From positions 186,001-250,000 of the forward strand of contig NZ_JARVWQ010000002.1 of NCBI RefSeq assembly GCF_029846255.1: a DNA stretch of 64,000 bases. The letters run 5' to 3'. Made by a program: the position numbers and the translations under genes. Below, piece by piece: positions 41,245-49,972 of the stretch. This stretch comes from Amnibacterium sp. CER49 (GTDB lineage: Bacteria; Actinomycetota; Actinomycetes; Actinomycetales; Microbacteriaceae). A model generated the notes under the pieces. The model made no database searches and was not told the origin of the DNA. It saw only the letters and a list, made by a program, of their open reading frames with translations. Numbering within the stretch: the stretch's first letter is position 1; each line of letters starts with the position of its first letter.

Positions 41245-41930
41245 TCGCCCGACCCGGGGGGCGGGCCCGCCGTCAGCTGCTCGGCGAGCCCGACGAGGCC
41301 CGCCGCGCGGAGGTCCGGCTGCCGCATCGACACCGGGTAGGGCTCGCTCCGCCGGTCGAGCCAGGCGGTCCGCCAGCCCGCGGTGGCAGCACCGTGCACG
41401 TCCCAGGGGTGCACCGCGACGAGCAGCAGCCGCTCCGGCGGCAGCCCGAGGGCGTGCTCGGCGGAGCGGTACGCGGCGGGCGACGGCTTCCACGCCCCTG
41501 CCGCATCCGTCTCCTCGACCGAGAGCAGGCGCTCGAAGGCCGGCAGCACCCCCGCGTCCCCGAGCAGGCGCTCCGCGGTCGCCGTCGCACCGTTCGTGAG
41601 CGTCACGAGCCGGAACCCGGCGCCGGAGAGCGCCGCGATGCCCGGGACGACGTCGCGGTGGACGGCCAGGCCGCGCAGCCCCTCGAGCACGTGCTCCACG
41701 CCGCCGTCGACGTCGCTGCCGGCGAGCAGCGCGCGGGCCCGCTCCGCGGCGAGCGTCGCGAACGGCACCGGCGTGCCCGCGAGGGTCAGCGCGAAGCCGT
41801 CGCGGAGCACCTCGCCGAACCAGATCCGCGCCGTTCGCGGGTCCGCACCCACGTCGGCGAACCGCTGCGCGAGCGGCGCCAGGTCGGACAGCGTCTCGTT
41901 CACGTCGAAGACGATGACGGGCTGCTCCAC
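41226..41930 (-). CDS. Haloacid dehalogenase type II family protein
   Basis: A 234-residue HAD enzyme. It begins IVFDVNETLSDL, the dehalogenase form of motif I with nucleophile Asp; TLTNGATATAERLL is motif II, KPSPAAYRSAEHAL has the motif III Lys, and LVAVHPWDVHGAATAGWRTA is the type II dehalogenase motif. Such enzymes hydrolyse L-2-haloacids or act as phosphatases; true dehalogenation is not assured. GGAGG lies 6 bases before GTG 41930. The 3' end overlaps the convergent secreted-protein gene by 19 bases. Confidence 0.88.
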   Translation of the reverse strand: MEQPVIVFDVNETLSDLAPLAQRFADVGADPRTARIWFGEVLRDGFALTLAGTPVPFATLAAERARALLAGSDVDGGVEHVLEGLRGLAVHRDVVPGIAALSGAGFRLVTLTNGATATAERLLGDAGVLPAFERLLSVEETDAAGAWKPSPAAYRSAEHALGLPPERLLLVAVHPWDVHGAATAGWRTAWLDRRSEPYPVSMRQPDLRAAGLVGLAEQLTAGPPPGSGDQPAGA

Positions 41931-42046
41931 GGTGCACCTCCATCTTCCGGAGCCCACCCTCGTCCCCGCTCCCTGGACGATGCACGGACCGGGTCGCGGA
42001 TGCGGGGAGAATGGAGGGTTGCTTCGGCCGGGGGAGGGGAGCCGCC

Positions 42047-45000
42047 GTGTTCTCGGAGTTCGCCGTCGCCCTCTTCGTCGGGCAGGCCACCTTCGCGCGC
42101 GCCGACGCGTACCAGCGGCAGGGGCGCGTGGCCGACTTCGACTGGAGCGACGACCGGCTCGTGCTCTCCGGGCACGTCCGTGGCTCCGACAAGCTGCCCT
42201 ACTCGCCGCGGGTGCGGCTGCGGCCGGCCGGCGCCCCCGAGCTCGTCACCGGCACCTGCGACTGCTACGTCGGTGACCGCTGCAAGCACGTCGGCGCGCT
42301 GCTGCTCGAGGCGGTCCGGGCCCCGGAGCACGCCGGGGTCAAGCCGGCGGGCACCGCCGCGTGGCGCCGGGCGCTCGACCCGATCCTCGGCGACCTCGAC
42401 CCCGCCGACGTGGGCACCGTGCTCGGCCTGCAGTTCGAGCTGCAGCCCGAGACGCTCCACCGCGGATCCCCGGGCCGCTTCGCCCGGTCGGGCCCCCGGG
42501 ACGAGGGCTTCACGGTCGCGGTGCGGCCGGTGCAGCTCGGGCGGCAGAACCGCTGGCGGCGCACCGGCATCTCCTGGCGCGAGGTGACCTCCGGCTACGC
42601 CGTGCACGACTGGGACCCCGAGCAGCTCGAGGTGCTCCGCGAGCTGCACCAGCTGCTCGCGGACTCGGCGCAGCGCTACTCCCTCGACACGTGGCTCGCC
42701 CTCGACCGCTGCCACGCGAGCGTCTGGCCGGTGCTCCGAAGCGCCCGGCGGCTCGGCATGGGCCTCATCACGGGCGGCAGGGAGCAGACGCCCGTCGTGC
42801 TCGACGAGGATCCCGCCGAGCCCGCCATCGACGTGGTCCGCGGCGACGACGGGCTCGTGCTCGAGCCGCGGATCTCGCACCTCGGCGAGCCGGTCGCGCC
42901 GCCGTTCGCGCTGCTCGGTGAGCCCGCGATCGGCATCGCGACCTGGCCGGGCGGCGCCCGACCCGATGCCGAGACGCCGATCACGCTCGTGCCCTTCGCC
43001 GCGCCGGTCGCCGCGCAGGCGCACCAGTTCCTGAAGCTGCCGGCGCCCATCCGCATCCCGCGGGGCGAGGAGTCGCTCTTCCTCGCCGACCACTACCGCC
43101 GTCTCGCCGGGCTGCTGCCCGTCGTGTCGTCCGACGGCTCGTTCACGCCGCCGGCGGCACCCGTCGTGGGCCTCGTGCTCGTGCTCGACCACGCGCCGAA
43201 CGCGGCCCTCGCCGGGCGCTGGGAGTGGCGCTACGCCGTGCCCGAGTCCGGCGGCGAGCCCGTTCGGCTGCCGATCGACGCCGACGGCATCGCGCCGTAC
43301 CGCGACCCCGAGCAGGAGCGCCGCCTGCTCGCCGAGGTGACGAGCAGCGGGCTCCGCACGGTGCCCGACGCGGTCGTGCAGGCGACCGGCCGGCCGCGGC
43401 CGCGGTTCTCCCTGTCGAGCGCGGCGACCATCGCCTTCGTCCGCGACGTGCTGCCGCGCCTGAAGCGCCTGCACGACGTGACGGTCGAGGAGCACGGCGC
43501 CCCCGTGGACTACCGGCCCGCGACCGAGGCGCCCGTCGTCTCCGTCGGCACGAAGGAGCGGCCGGGGGAGCGCGACTGGTTCGACCTCGACATCGAGGTG
43601 ACGGTCGGCGACGAGGCCGTGCCCCTCGCCGACGTGTTCCGCGCGCTCGCCGCCGGCGACGAGTTCCTCGTGCTGCCCGGCGGCGTGTACGTGCCGCTCG
43701 ACAACCCGGTGTTCGGGAGGCTGCGCGCGGTCATCGCCGAGGCGCTCGAGCTCACCGACCGGCCCGTCGACGAGCTGCGGATCTCGCGCTTCCAGACCTC
43801 CCTCTGGGATGACCTCGTCGAGCTCGGCGTCGTCTCCGAGCAGGCCGAGGCGTGGCGGCGCAGCGTCACCGAGCTCGACGGCTTCACCGAGTCGGGCGAG
43901 CTCGAGCCCCGGCCGCTGCCCGCGGGGCTGCACGCCGAGCTGCGGCCCTACCAGCAGTCCGGCTTCGACTGGCTGTGCTTCCTCTACGACAACCGCCTGG
44001 GCGGCGTGCTCGCCGACGACATGGGACTCGGCAAGACCGTGCAGGCCCTCGCCCTCATCGCCCGGGTGGTCGGCGGCGAGGGCCGCCAGGAGGGACGCCC
44101 GCGCTTCCTCGTCATCGCGCCGACGAGCGTCGTGCCCAACTGGGTCGCGGAGGCGCGGCGCTTCGCTCCGTCGGTCCGCACGGTCGCCGTCACGGAGACG
44201 ACCCGGAAGGCCAAGCGCCCCCTGACCGAGACGATCGGCGACGCCGACCTCGTCATCACCTCCTACGCCCTCGCCCGCATCGACGCCGCGGCGTACGGCT
44301 CGATGTCGTGGTCCGGCCTGCTGCTCGACGAGGCCCAGTTCGTGAAGAACCGGACTTCGACCACCTACGCGCGCATCCGCGGGCTGCAGGTGCCGTTCAC
44401 GCTCGCGATCAGCGGGACGCCGCTCGAGAACTCGCTCATGGACCTCTGGTCGATGCTCTCGCTCGCCGCGCCCGGGCTGTTCCCCTCGCCGAACGGCTTC
44501 TCCGAGTACTACCAGCGGCCGATCGAGCGCGACGGTGACGCCGAACGGCTCGCGCAGCTGCGGCGCCGCATCCGTCCGCTCATGCTCCGGCGCACGAAGG
44601 ACCTCGTCGCGTCCGAGCTGCCGCCGAAGATCGAGCAGACCCTCGAGGTCGAGCTGTCGCCGAAGCAGCGGGCCGTCTACGACCGGTACCTGAACCGCGA
44701 GCGCTCGCGGGTGCTCGGGCTGCTCGGCGAGTTCGACCGGAACCGCTTCGAGATCTTCCGGGCGCTCACGACCCTGCGGCAGGTCGCGCTCGACGCGGCC
44801 CTCGTCGACATCGCCTACGAGGGCATCCCGTCGTCGAAGCTCGACCTGCTCGACGAGCTGCTCGAGGACGCCCTCGCCGAGCACCACCGCGTGCTCGTGT
44901 TCAGCCAGTTCACACGGCTGCTCAGCCGGGTGCGGAAGCGCCTGGACGACGCCGACATCGGCTACGCCTACCTCGACGGCTCGACCACGCGGCGCGGCGA

Positions 45001-45337
45001 GGCGATTGACCGGTTCCGCTCCGGCGAGGCCGACGTGTTCCTCATCTCGCTGAAGGCGGGCGGCTTCGGCCTGAACCTCGCCGAGGCCGACTACTGCGTG
45101 CTGCTCGACCCGTGGTGGAACCCGGCCGTGGAGGCGCAGGCGGTCGACCGCGCGCACCGCATCGGGCAGACCCGGTCGGTGCTCGTCTACCGGCTCGTCG
45201 CCCGCGACACGATCGAGGAGAAGGTGATGGCGCTGAAGGCCGCGAAGGCCGAGCTCTTCGACGCGGTGATGAGCGACGCCGCGGGCAGCGCGGGCGCCGG
45301 CATCACCGCGGAGGACGTGCGCCAGCTGCTCGTCTGA
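42047..45337 (+). CDS. SWIM zinc-finger SNF2-family helicase
   Basis: A DEAD/SNF2 ATPase of about 1096 residues. A SWIM zinc finger (CDC followed by CKH, in CDCYVGDRCKHVG) is near the N-terminus. The middle is a large bacterial-SNF2 region with DYRPATEAPVVSV-type strands. The helicase core has DDMGLGKTVQALALI (Walker A), LLLDEAQFVKN (motif II), LAISGTPLENSLMDLWS and the motif VI DRAHRIGQTR. These translocate on dsDNA and remodel protein-DNA complexes. GTG 42047 has GGGAGGGGA about 6 bases upstream; the in-frame ATG at 42011 has GGGGAGA directly touching it, too close. A few more residues at the N-terminus are therefore possible. Confidence 0.9.
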   Translation: MFSEFAVALFVGQATFARADAYQRQGRVADFDWSDDRLVLSGHVRGSDKLPYSPRVRLRPAGAPELVTGTCDCYVGDRCKHVGALLLEAVRAPEHAGVKPAGTAAWRRALDPILGDLDPADVGTVLGLQFELQPETLHRGSPGRFARSGPRDEGFTVAVRPVQLGRQNRWRRTGISWREVTSGYAVHDWDPEQLEVLRELHQLLADSAQRYSLDTWLALDRCHASVWPVLRSARRLGMGLITGGREQTPVVLDEDPAEPAIDVVRGDDGLVLEPRISHLGEPVAPPFALLGEPAIGIATWPGGARPDAETPITLVPFAAPVAAQAHQFLKLPAPIRIPRGEESLFLADHYRRLAGLLPVVSSDGSFTPPAAPVVGLVLVLDHAPNAALAGRWEWRYAVPESGGEPVRLPIDADGIAPYRDPEQERRLLAEVTSSGLRTVPDAVVQATGRPRPRFSLSSAATIAFVRDVLPRLKRLHDVTVEEHGAPVDYRPATEAPVVSVGTKERPGERDWFDLDIEVTVGDEAVPLADVFRALAAGDEFLVLPGGVYVPLDNPVFGRLRAVIAEALELTDRPVDELRISRFQTSLWDDLVELGVVSEQAEAWRRSVTELDGFTESGELEPRPLPAGLHAELRPYQQSGFDWLCFLYDNRLGGVLADDMGLGKTVQALALIARVVGGEGRQEGRPRFLVIAPTSVVPNWVAEARRFAPSVRTVAVTETTRKAKRPLTETIGDADLVITSYALARIDAAAYGSMSWSGLLLDEAQFVKNRTSTTYARIRGLQVPFTLAISGTPLENSLMDLWSMLSLAAPGLFPSPNGFSEYYQRPIERDGDAERLAQLRRRIRPLMLRRTKDLVASELPPKIEQTLEVELSPKQRAVYDRYLNRERSRVLGLLGEFDRNRFEIFRALTTLRQVALDAALVDIAYEGIPSSKLDLLDELLEDALAEHHRVLVFSQFTRLLSRVRKRLDDADIGYAYLDGSTTRRGEAIDRFRSGEADVFLISLKAGGFGLNLAEADYCVLLDPWWNPAVEAQAVDRAHRIGQTRSVLVYRLVARDTIEEKVMALKAAKAELFDAVMSDAAGSAGAGITAEDVRQLLV

Positions 45338-45409
45338 CCGCGCTGCCGATACGGGGGCCGTGGGGCCGTGCTCATCACGTCTCCCCAGGTCACAGGGGGC
45401 TCTCGACCG

Positions 45410-45438
45410 TTGACCGATGGCGGGCGGCGCGGGATGAT
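45410..45438 (+). promoter_or_regulatory. Promoter of the universal stress protein gene
   Basis: TTGACC (45410-45415) and GATGAT (45433-45438) are separated by 17 bases, the classic sigma70-type spacing. A GAAGGAGG ribosome binding site follows. This is one of the few promoters here with a recognisable -35. Confidence 0.55.
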
Positions 45439-45456
45439 GCGGCCGAAGGAGGCATC

Positions 45457-46050
45457 ATGGCCGAGATCCCGACCCCACCGCAGCCTCATCCGACGTCGCA
45501 GCCCGTGGTCGTCGCGGGGGTCCTGCCCGACCAGCCCCTCTGGGTGCTGCAGGTCGCCGGTGACTTCGCGCGGCAGTTCGGCGCGCGCCTCGTGATCGTC
45601 ACCGTCGACGCGAACCGCTTCGCGATGCAGGCGCTCGCCGACGGCACGATGATCGCCGCGCCGCTCGACCCGGACACCTTCTCGGACGAGCCCGACTTCC
45701 CGCCCGAGTGGCTCGACCAGGTCGGTGACCTGCTCGACCCCATCTCCGTGCCGTGGGAGGTGCGCCAGCTCGTCGGCGAGCCCGCGGGCGAGCTCATGCG
45801 CGTGGCGGACGAGGTCGACGCGACCCTGATCGTCGTCGGCGCCCGCCACGCCGGGTTCCGCGGGGCGCTCCACAACTTCTTCGCCGGCTCGGTCGCCCTG
45901 CGCCTCGCGCACCGGCAGTACCGGCCGATCGTCGTCGTGCCGATCCAGCCCGTCGCTGAGGGCGATCGGCTGCCGTGGGAGGACCGGGCGGGCGCCGAGG
46001 CCACCGCCGACGCCGCCGCGGGCCGGCACCGGGCACGCCCGGCGCGCTGA
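45457..46050 (+). CDS. Universal stress protein (UspA family)
   Basis: A 197-residue single-domain USP. The start is PVVVAGVLPDQPLWVLQVAG. The C-terminal strand-loop VVGARHAGFRGALHNFFAGS and RPIVVVP is the ATP-binding motif G-x2-G-x9-G(S). GAAGGAGG precedes the ATG. An Ala/Arg tail of about 25 residues is extra. It has its own promoter with -35 TTGACC and -10 GATGAT. Likely a small stress-protective nucleotide-binding protein. Confidence 0.88.
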   Translation: MAEIPTPPQPHPTSQPVVVAGVLPDQPLWVLQVAGDFARQFGARLVIVTVDANRFAMQALADGTMIAAPLDPDTFSDEPDFPPEWLDQVGDLLDPISVPWEVRQLVGEPAGELMRVADEVDATLIVVGARHAGFRGALHNFFAGSVALRLAHRQYRPIVVVPIQPVAEGDRLPWEDRAGAEATADAAAGRHRARPAR

Positions 46051-46084
46051 CATCGCTCCCGCGCGCTGACGTCGCTCCGGGGCC

Positions 46085-46678
46085 TCAGCTGCTGAGGTCC
46101 ACGGCGACGTGCACGGCCGTCGGCAGCACGAGCCCCCGTGAGGCGACCCGGAGCCCCGCGAACAGCACGCCGAAGCCGAAGGTGATGAGCAGCTGCCGAC
46201 CCGGCTCGTGCTGGACGATCACGCTCGGCACGTGGTACACCGCGAAGAGCGCGGCGTCGACCGCGACGAGCAGCAGCGGCCCGGGCAGCACGCGCGTCAA
46301 GCGGTCCCAGAGCACCCCGCGGAACAGCAGCTCCTCGCCGATCCCGGCGGACCCCGCGGTGACGACGTGCCGCGGCAGGCCCGTCCAGCCGCCGGTCCCG
46401 ACCGCCACGGCGAGGCCCGCGACGAGCACGGCAGCTGCGACGATCGCGGGGATGCGCCGCGCACCGGCCGGCAGCCGCGCCGGGGGACGGAGGAGCAGCG
46501 CGGGGAGCAGCGTGACCACGTAGGCGACGACCTGCAGGCCGGCGGCCTGCCAGTCGTCGCGGACGAGCGGGAACGCCACAAACCAGACGACGAGCAGCAC
46601 ACCGGCCGCCCAGGCGAGCAGGGCGACCGTCTCGCCGAGGGCGCGACCAGCCGCGGGGACGACGGGCGTCGCGGTCAC
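46085..46678 (-). CDS. CPBP family intramembrane metalloprotease
   Basis: A 197-residue membrane protein of five or six hydrophobic helices. The CAAX-protease (CPBP) motifs are GIGEELLFRGVLWDRL (EExxxR), FAVYHVPSV (His) and AVHVAVD (His), the three metal-binding elements. In bacteria such proteins process peptides or modify membrane signals; the substrate is unknown. GTG 46678 overlaps the TfoX-like gene stop by 4 bases (GTGA), so both genes form an operon. Confidence 0.85.
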   Translation of the reverse strand: MTATPVVPAAGRALGETVALLAWAAGVLLVVWFVAFPLVRDDWQAAGLQVVAYVVTLLPALLLRPPARLPAGARRIPAIVAAAVLVAGLAVAVGTGGWTGLPRHVVTAGSAGIGEELLFRGVLWDRLTRVLPGPLLLVAVDAALFAVYHVPSVIVQHEPGRQLLITFGFGVLFAGLRVASRGLVLPTAVHVAVDLSS

Positions 46679-47016
46679 CGATCGCGGACGAAGCCGACGG
46701 CCTCGTCGGCGAGCGCCCACCAGTCGGCGTCGGGGGAGAGCGCCACGGCGACCCATTCCTTCGTCGGGCGCCCGGCCATCTCCATCGGCACGGCGAGACC
46801 CGCCGCCTGCAGCCGCACCCGCGTCGCCTCGGGCAGCTTCGCGACGAACCGGCCTCGCCGGTCGACGAACGCGGCGAGGTGCCCGTCGGCGAGCAGCGCC
46901 ACGCTGCCGAACATCGCCTTCGTCGTGACCCCGCCGGCACCGGCGTAGCTCGCCAGGATGTCGCGGAACACGGCGTCCGCCTCCGAGCCCTCGTCGTCCG
47001 GTGTCGGCTCCCTCAT
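46675..47016 (-). CDS. TfoX/Sxy N-terminal domain protein
   Basis: A 113-residue protein matching the TfoX N-terminal domain: TTKAMFGSVALLADGHLAAF, ATRVRLQAAGLAVPMEM and the end ADEAVGFVRDR. In proteobacteria the full protein controls competence; the actinobacterial single-domain form has no known function. The ATG at 47016 is used though its ribosome binding site is weak. It overlaps the downstream CPBP protease by 4 bases. Confidence 0.82.
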   Translation of the reverse strand: MREPTPDDEGSEADAVFRDILASYAGAGGVTTKAMFGSVALLADGHLAAFVDRRGRFVAKLPEATRVRLQAAGLAVPMEMAGRPTKEWVAVALSPDADWWALADEAVGFVRDR

Positions 47017-47096
47017 GAGGTCACTGTGCCAGGTCGTCCGGACGCTGCGCGGCCCGATCGCGCCGCGCGCCCCGGCGGGGCCTGCAGACTGCTGCG

Positions 47097-47894
47097 ATGG
47101 AGCGCGCCCGGCCGTCGTTCGCCCGCGACGTGGGTGCCGGCGTGCGCGACCTGCTCGGCGGCTTCCGCGCCTGGGCCACGTCGCCCGCCCTGCTGCTGCT
47201 CGGCGCGGTGCCGGCGCTCGTCGTGCTCGTCGCCTTCGCCGGGGTCGTCGTGCTGCTGCTGGTGCTGCTGCCCGGGATCGTCGCCGGCGCGACGCCGTTC
47301 GCCGACCCGTGGGCACCCGGGCTCCGCGACGCGGTCCGGGCGCTGCTCGCGGTCGCGCTGCTCGTCGTCGCCGGGGTCGTGCTGGTGCTCGCGTACGCCG
47401 CCGTCACGGTCGCGGTGGGCGACCCGTGCTACGAGCGGATCGCGCGGCGGGTCGACGAGACCGCCGGGCGGGTCCCGCCCGAGCCGCACGTCCCGCTGCT
47501 GCGTGGCGTCGCCCGCGCGGTCGGCGACGGCGCCCGTCTCCTCGTCGCGGGCCTCGCCGTCGGGCTCGTGTCGTTCGTGCTCGGCCTCGTTCCGGTCGCG
47601 GGCCCGGTGCTCGCCGCGGTGTGGGGCGCCGTCGCGGGCGGCTGGCTGCTCGCGGTCGAGCTCACGGGCTACGCCTTCGAGGCGCGCGGTCATCGGCTGC
47701 GCGAGCGGCGCCGGGTGCTGCGGTCGCGCCCCGGACGGGCGCTCGGCTTCGGCGTGCCGGTGGCCCTGCTGCTGCTCGTGCCGCTCGGCGCCGTCGTGGT
47801 CATGCCCGCCGCGGTCGCGGGCGCGACGCTGCTCGCCCGCGGGGTCCTCGGCGAACCCCGCGGGCGCGGCGTCACGCCGTCGGCGGCTGCGTGA
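47097..47894 (+). CDS. EI24/CysZ-like membrane protein
   Basis: A 265-residue protein with about six hydrophobic segments, resembling the EI24/CysZ family: an amphipathic start VRDLLGGFRAWATSPALLLL, then AVGDPCYERIARRVDE, the loop typical of the family, and LVPVAGPVLAAVWGAVAGGW. CysZ transports sulfate in enterobacteria; in actinobacteria a role is not established. The 3' end overlaps the convergent MctP-type gene by 23 bases. No sulfur genes are adjacent. Confidence 0.8.
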   Translation: MERARPSFARDVGAGVRDLLGGFRAWATSPALLLLGAVPALVVLVAFAGVVVLLLVLLPGIVAGATPFADPWAPGLRDAVRALLAVALLVVAGVVLVLAYAAVTVAVGDPCYERIARRVDETAGRVPPEPHVPLLRGVARAVGDGARLLVAGLAVGLVSFVLGLVPVAGPVLAAVWGAVAGGWLLAVELTGYAFEARGHRLRERRRVLRSRPGRALGFGVPVALLLLVPLGAVVVMPAAVAGATLLARGVLGEPRGRGVTPSAAA

Positions 47895-49566
47895 CCGGCG
47901 GCTCCGCCTCGGTCGCGCGGTCCTCGAGCGCCACGACCTTCGGGTCGTGCTCGTCGGCGCCGTAGTCGGAGGTCGTCGTGATGTCGGTGCCGGGCTGGAC
48001 GCGCATCGCCCGGAGGATCAGCGTGAGCACCACCGAGACCAGCGCGTTCACCACGAGCGCGGTGATGCCGATGTACACCGGCGTCGTCGTGAACGGGAGC
48101 GGCGCGATCGAGCCGCCGAAGTGCGCCTTCGTCAGCGGGTTCACGACGCTGTAGGCCGAGACCGTGCCGACGAGGATGCCGGCGGCCCAGCCCGTGAGGA
48201 GCGCCCAGCGGTCGAACCAGCGCGTGTACAGGCCGCCGACGATCGCGGGGAAGGTCTGCAGGATCCAGATGCCGCCGAGCAGCTGCAGGTTGATCGCGGA
48301 CGACTGGTCGAGCCCGATCACGAAGAGCAGCGCGCCGAACTTCACGAGCAGCGACACGATCTTCGACACCGAGGCCTGCCGCTGCGCCGACGCCTGCGGC
48401 GCGAACAGGTCGCGGTAGATGTTGCGCGTGAACAGGTTGGACGCCGCGATCGACATGATCGCGGCGGGCACGAGCGCGCCGATCGCGATCGCGGCGAGCG
48501 CGATGCCGGCGAACCAGCCCGGGAAGTTGTCGAGGAAGAGCTGCGGCACGACGAGCTGCGGGTTCGGCAGGCCGTTCAGATCGATCGGCTTCGTGCCGGC
48601 CTTGATCGCGACGTAGCCGAGGAACGCGAGGAAGCCGAGCACGAGCGAGTACGCGGGCAGCGCGACCGCGTTGCGGCGGATCGTGCCGCGGCTCTTCGTG
48701 GCGAGCACCCCGGTGATGGAGTGCGGGTACATGAAGAGCGCCATGGCGGAGCCGAGAGCGAGCGTCCAGTAGGCGTTGAAGCTCGCCGCGGGCGGCACGA
48801 CCGAGCCGATCGGCTTGCCGGTGACCGGGCTCGTGGCCGTCAGCTTCGCGGTGGCGGCGCCGAAGATCTCGGGGAAGCCGCCGAACCTGAGGGGCAGGTA
48901 GACGATCGCCACGAGGATCGCGACGTAGATGAGCAGGTCCTTCACGACCGCGATGAGCGCCGGCGCGCGGAGGCCAGCGGTGTAGGTGTAGGCGGCGAGC
49001 ACGAGGAACGCGATGATGAGCGGCAGGTCCTGCAGGAACGCGTTCCCGCCGCCGCCGACGCCGAGCACCGAGAGCACCGCCTTGATGCCGACGAGCTGCA
49101 GCGCGATGTAGGGCATCGTCGCGACGATGCCGGTCACCGCCACCGCGGTCGAGAGCGCCCGGCTGCCGTAGCGGCCGCCGACGAAGTCGGCCGGGGTCAC
49201 GAAGCCGTGCCGGTGCGACACCGACCAGAGCCGGGCCATGAGCAGGAACACGATCGGGTAGAGCACCGTCGTGTACGGCACGGCGAAGAAGCCGCTCACC
49301 GCGCCCGTGCTGAACATCGCGGCGGGCACCGCGACGAACGTGTACGCGGTGTAGAGATCGCCGCCGAGGAGGAACCAGGTGACCCAGCCGCCGAAGCCGC
49401 GGCCCCCGAGGCCCCACTCGTCGAGCGACTTGAGGCCCGAGGGGGCGGCACGCCAGCGGGACGCGGCGAACCCGATGCCGGCGACGACGACGAAGAGCAC
49501 GATGACGACGACGAGCGGCACGACGTCGACCGGCTTCGCGGGCGCCGCCGCGGCCAGGGGCGTCAT
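47872..49566 (-). CDS. Sodium:solute symporter, monocarboxylate permease MctP-like
   Basis: A 564-residue SSS-family transporter with about 13 hydrophobic helices. LGGRGFGGWVTWFLLGGDLY and YTYTAGLRAPALIAVVKDLL match MctP-type monocarboxylate (lactate, pyruvate, propionate) permeases, as does the adjacent DUF3311 subunit. ATAKLTATSPVTGKPIGS is an outside loop. The C-terminal 50 residues are cytoplasmic and acidic. It overlaps the DUF3311 gene by 4 bases (ATGA). Assignment to a given acid is inference. Confidence 0.9.
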   Translation of the reverse strand: MTPLAAAAPAKPVDVVPLVVVIVLFVVVAGIGFAASRWRAAPSGLKSLDEWGLGGRGFGGWVTWFLLGGDLYTAYTFVAVPAAMFSTGAVSGFFAVPYTTVLYPIVFLLMARLWSVSHRHGFVTPADFVGGRYGSRALSTAVAVTGIVATMPYIALQLVGIKAVLSVLGVGGGGNAFLQDLPLIIAFLVLAAYTYTAGLRAPALIAVVKDLLIYVAILVAIVYLPLRFGGFPEIFGAATAKLTATSPVTGKPIGSVVPPAASFNAYWTLALGSAMALFMYPHSITGVLATKSRGTIRRNAVALPAYSLVLGFLAFLGYVAIKAGTKPIDLNGLPNPQLVVPQLFLDNFPGWFAGIALAAIAIGALVPAAIMSIAASNLFTRNIYRDLFAPQASAQRQASVSKIVSLLVKFGALLFVIGLDQSSAINLQLLGGIWILQTFPAIVGGLYTRWFDRWALLTGWAAGILVGTVSAYSVVNPLTKAHFGGSIAPLPFTTTPVYIGITALVVNALVSVVLTLILRAMRVQPGTDITTTSDYGADEHDPKVVALEDRATEAEPPVTQPPTA

Positions 49567-49856
49567 CGGTCCTGCTCCGCCCGCGCGGCAACCCGGTCGA
49601 CCCCGACCGCCGCGCGGCGACGGCGGTCCTCGGCACGGATGATGAAGTAGCAGATCGCGAGCAGGCCGGTGTCGAGCAGCACCCAGAGCATCTGGTACCA
49701 GTAGAAGAACGGGATCCCGGCGAGGGTCGGATCGGTGCGCGCGTACGTCGGCACGAGCAGCGGCGCGATGATCCCGATCGCGAGCAGCACCCCCACGATC
49801 ACGTACGGCAGCGGCCGCGCGGGGCCCCTGGTCGGTCGGTCGACGGTCCTGGCCAT
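49563..49856 (-). CDS. DUF3311 small membrane protein, symporter partner
   Basis: A 97-residue protein with two hydrophobic helices (YVIVGVLLAIGIIAPLLV and FYWYQMLWVLLDTGLLAICY). The IPFFYWYQMLWVLL segment is the DUF3311 signature. Members nearly always precede an SSS/MctP-type symporter and probably help assemble or regulate it. GGAGG lies before the ATG at 49856, and the stop overlaps the symporter start by 4 bases, so the two are co-translated. Confidence 0.9.
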   Translation of the reverse strand: MARTVDRPTRGPARPLPYVIVGVLLAIGIIAPLLVPTYARTDPTLAGIPFFYWYQMLWVLLDTGLLAICYFIIRAEDRRRRAAVGVDRVAARAEQDR

Positions 49857-49972
49857 GCCGCCTCCTCGCGGTCGCGCCTGCTGCTCGATGCATTGCACCA
49901 GCGGCGGCTCGGCCGTGTCAAACCCCACGAACACGAGCCGATCGGCCGCCGCTCAGCGGGTGGGAGCGGACC

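Noticed and set aside
41900-45157. 1085-codon open frame on the minus strand opposite the SNF2 helicase
   Set aside because: The plus-strand frame has complete helicase motifs and a SWIM finger; the minus frame has none and would overlap two real genes.
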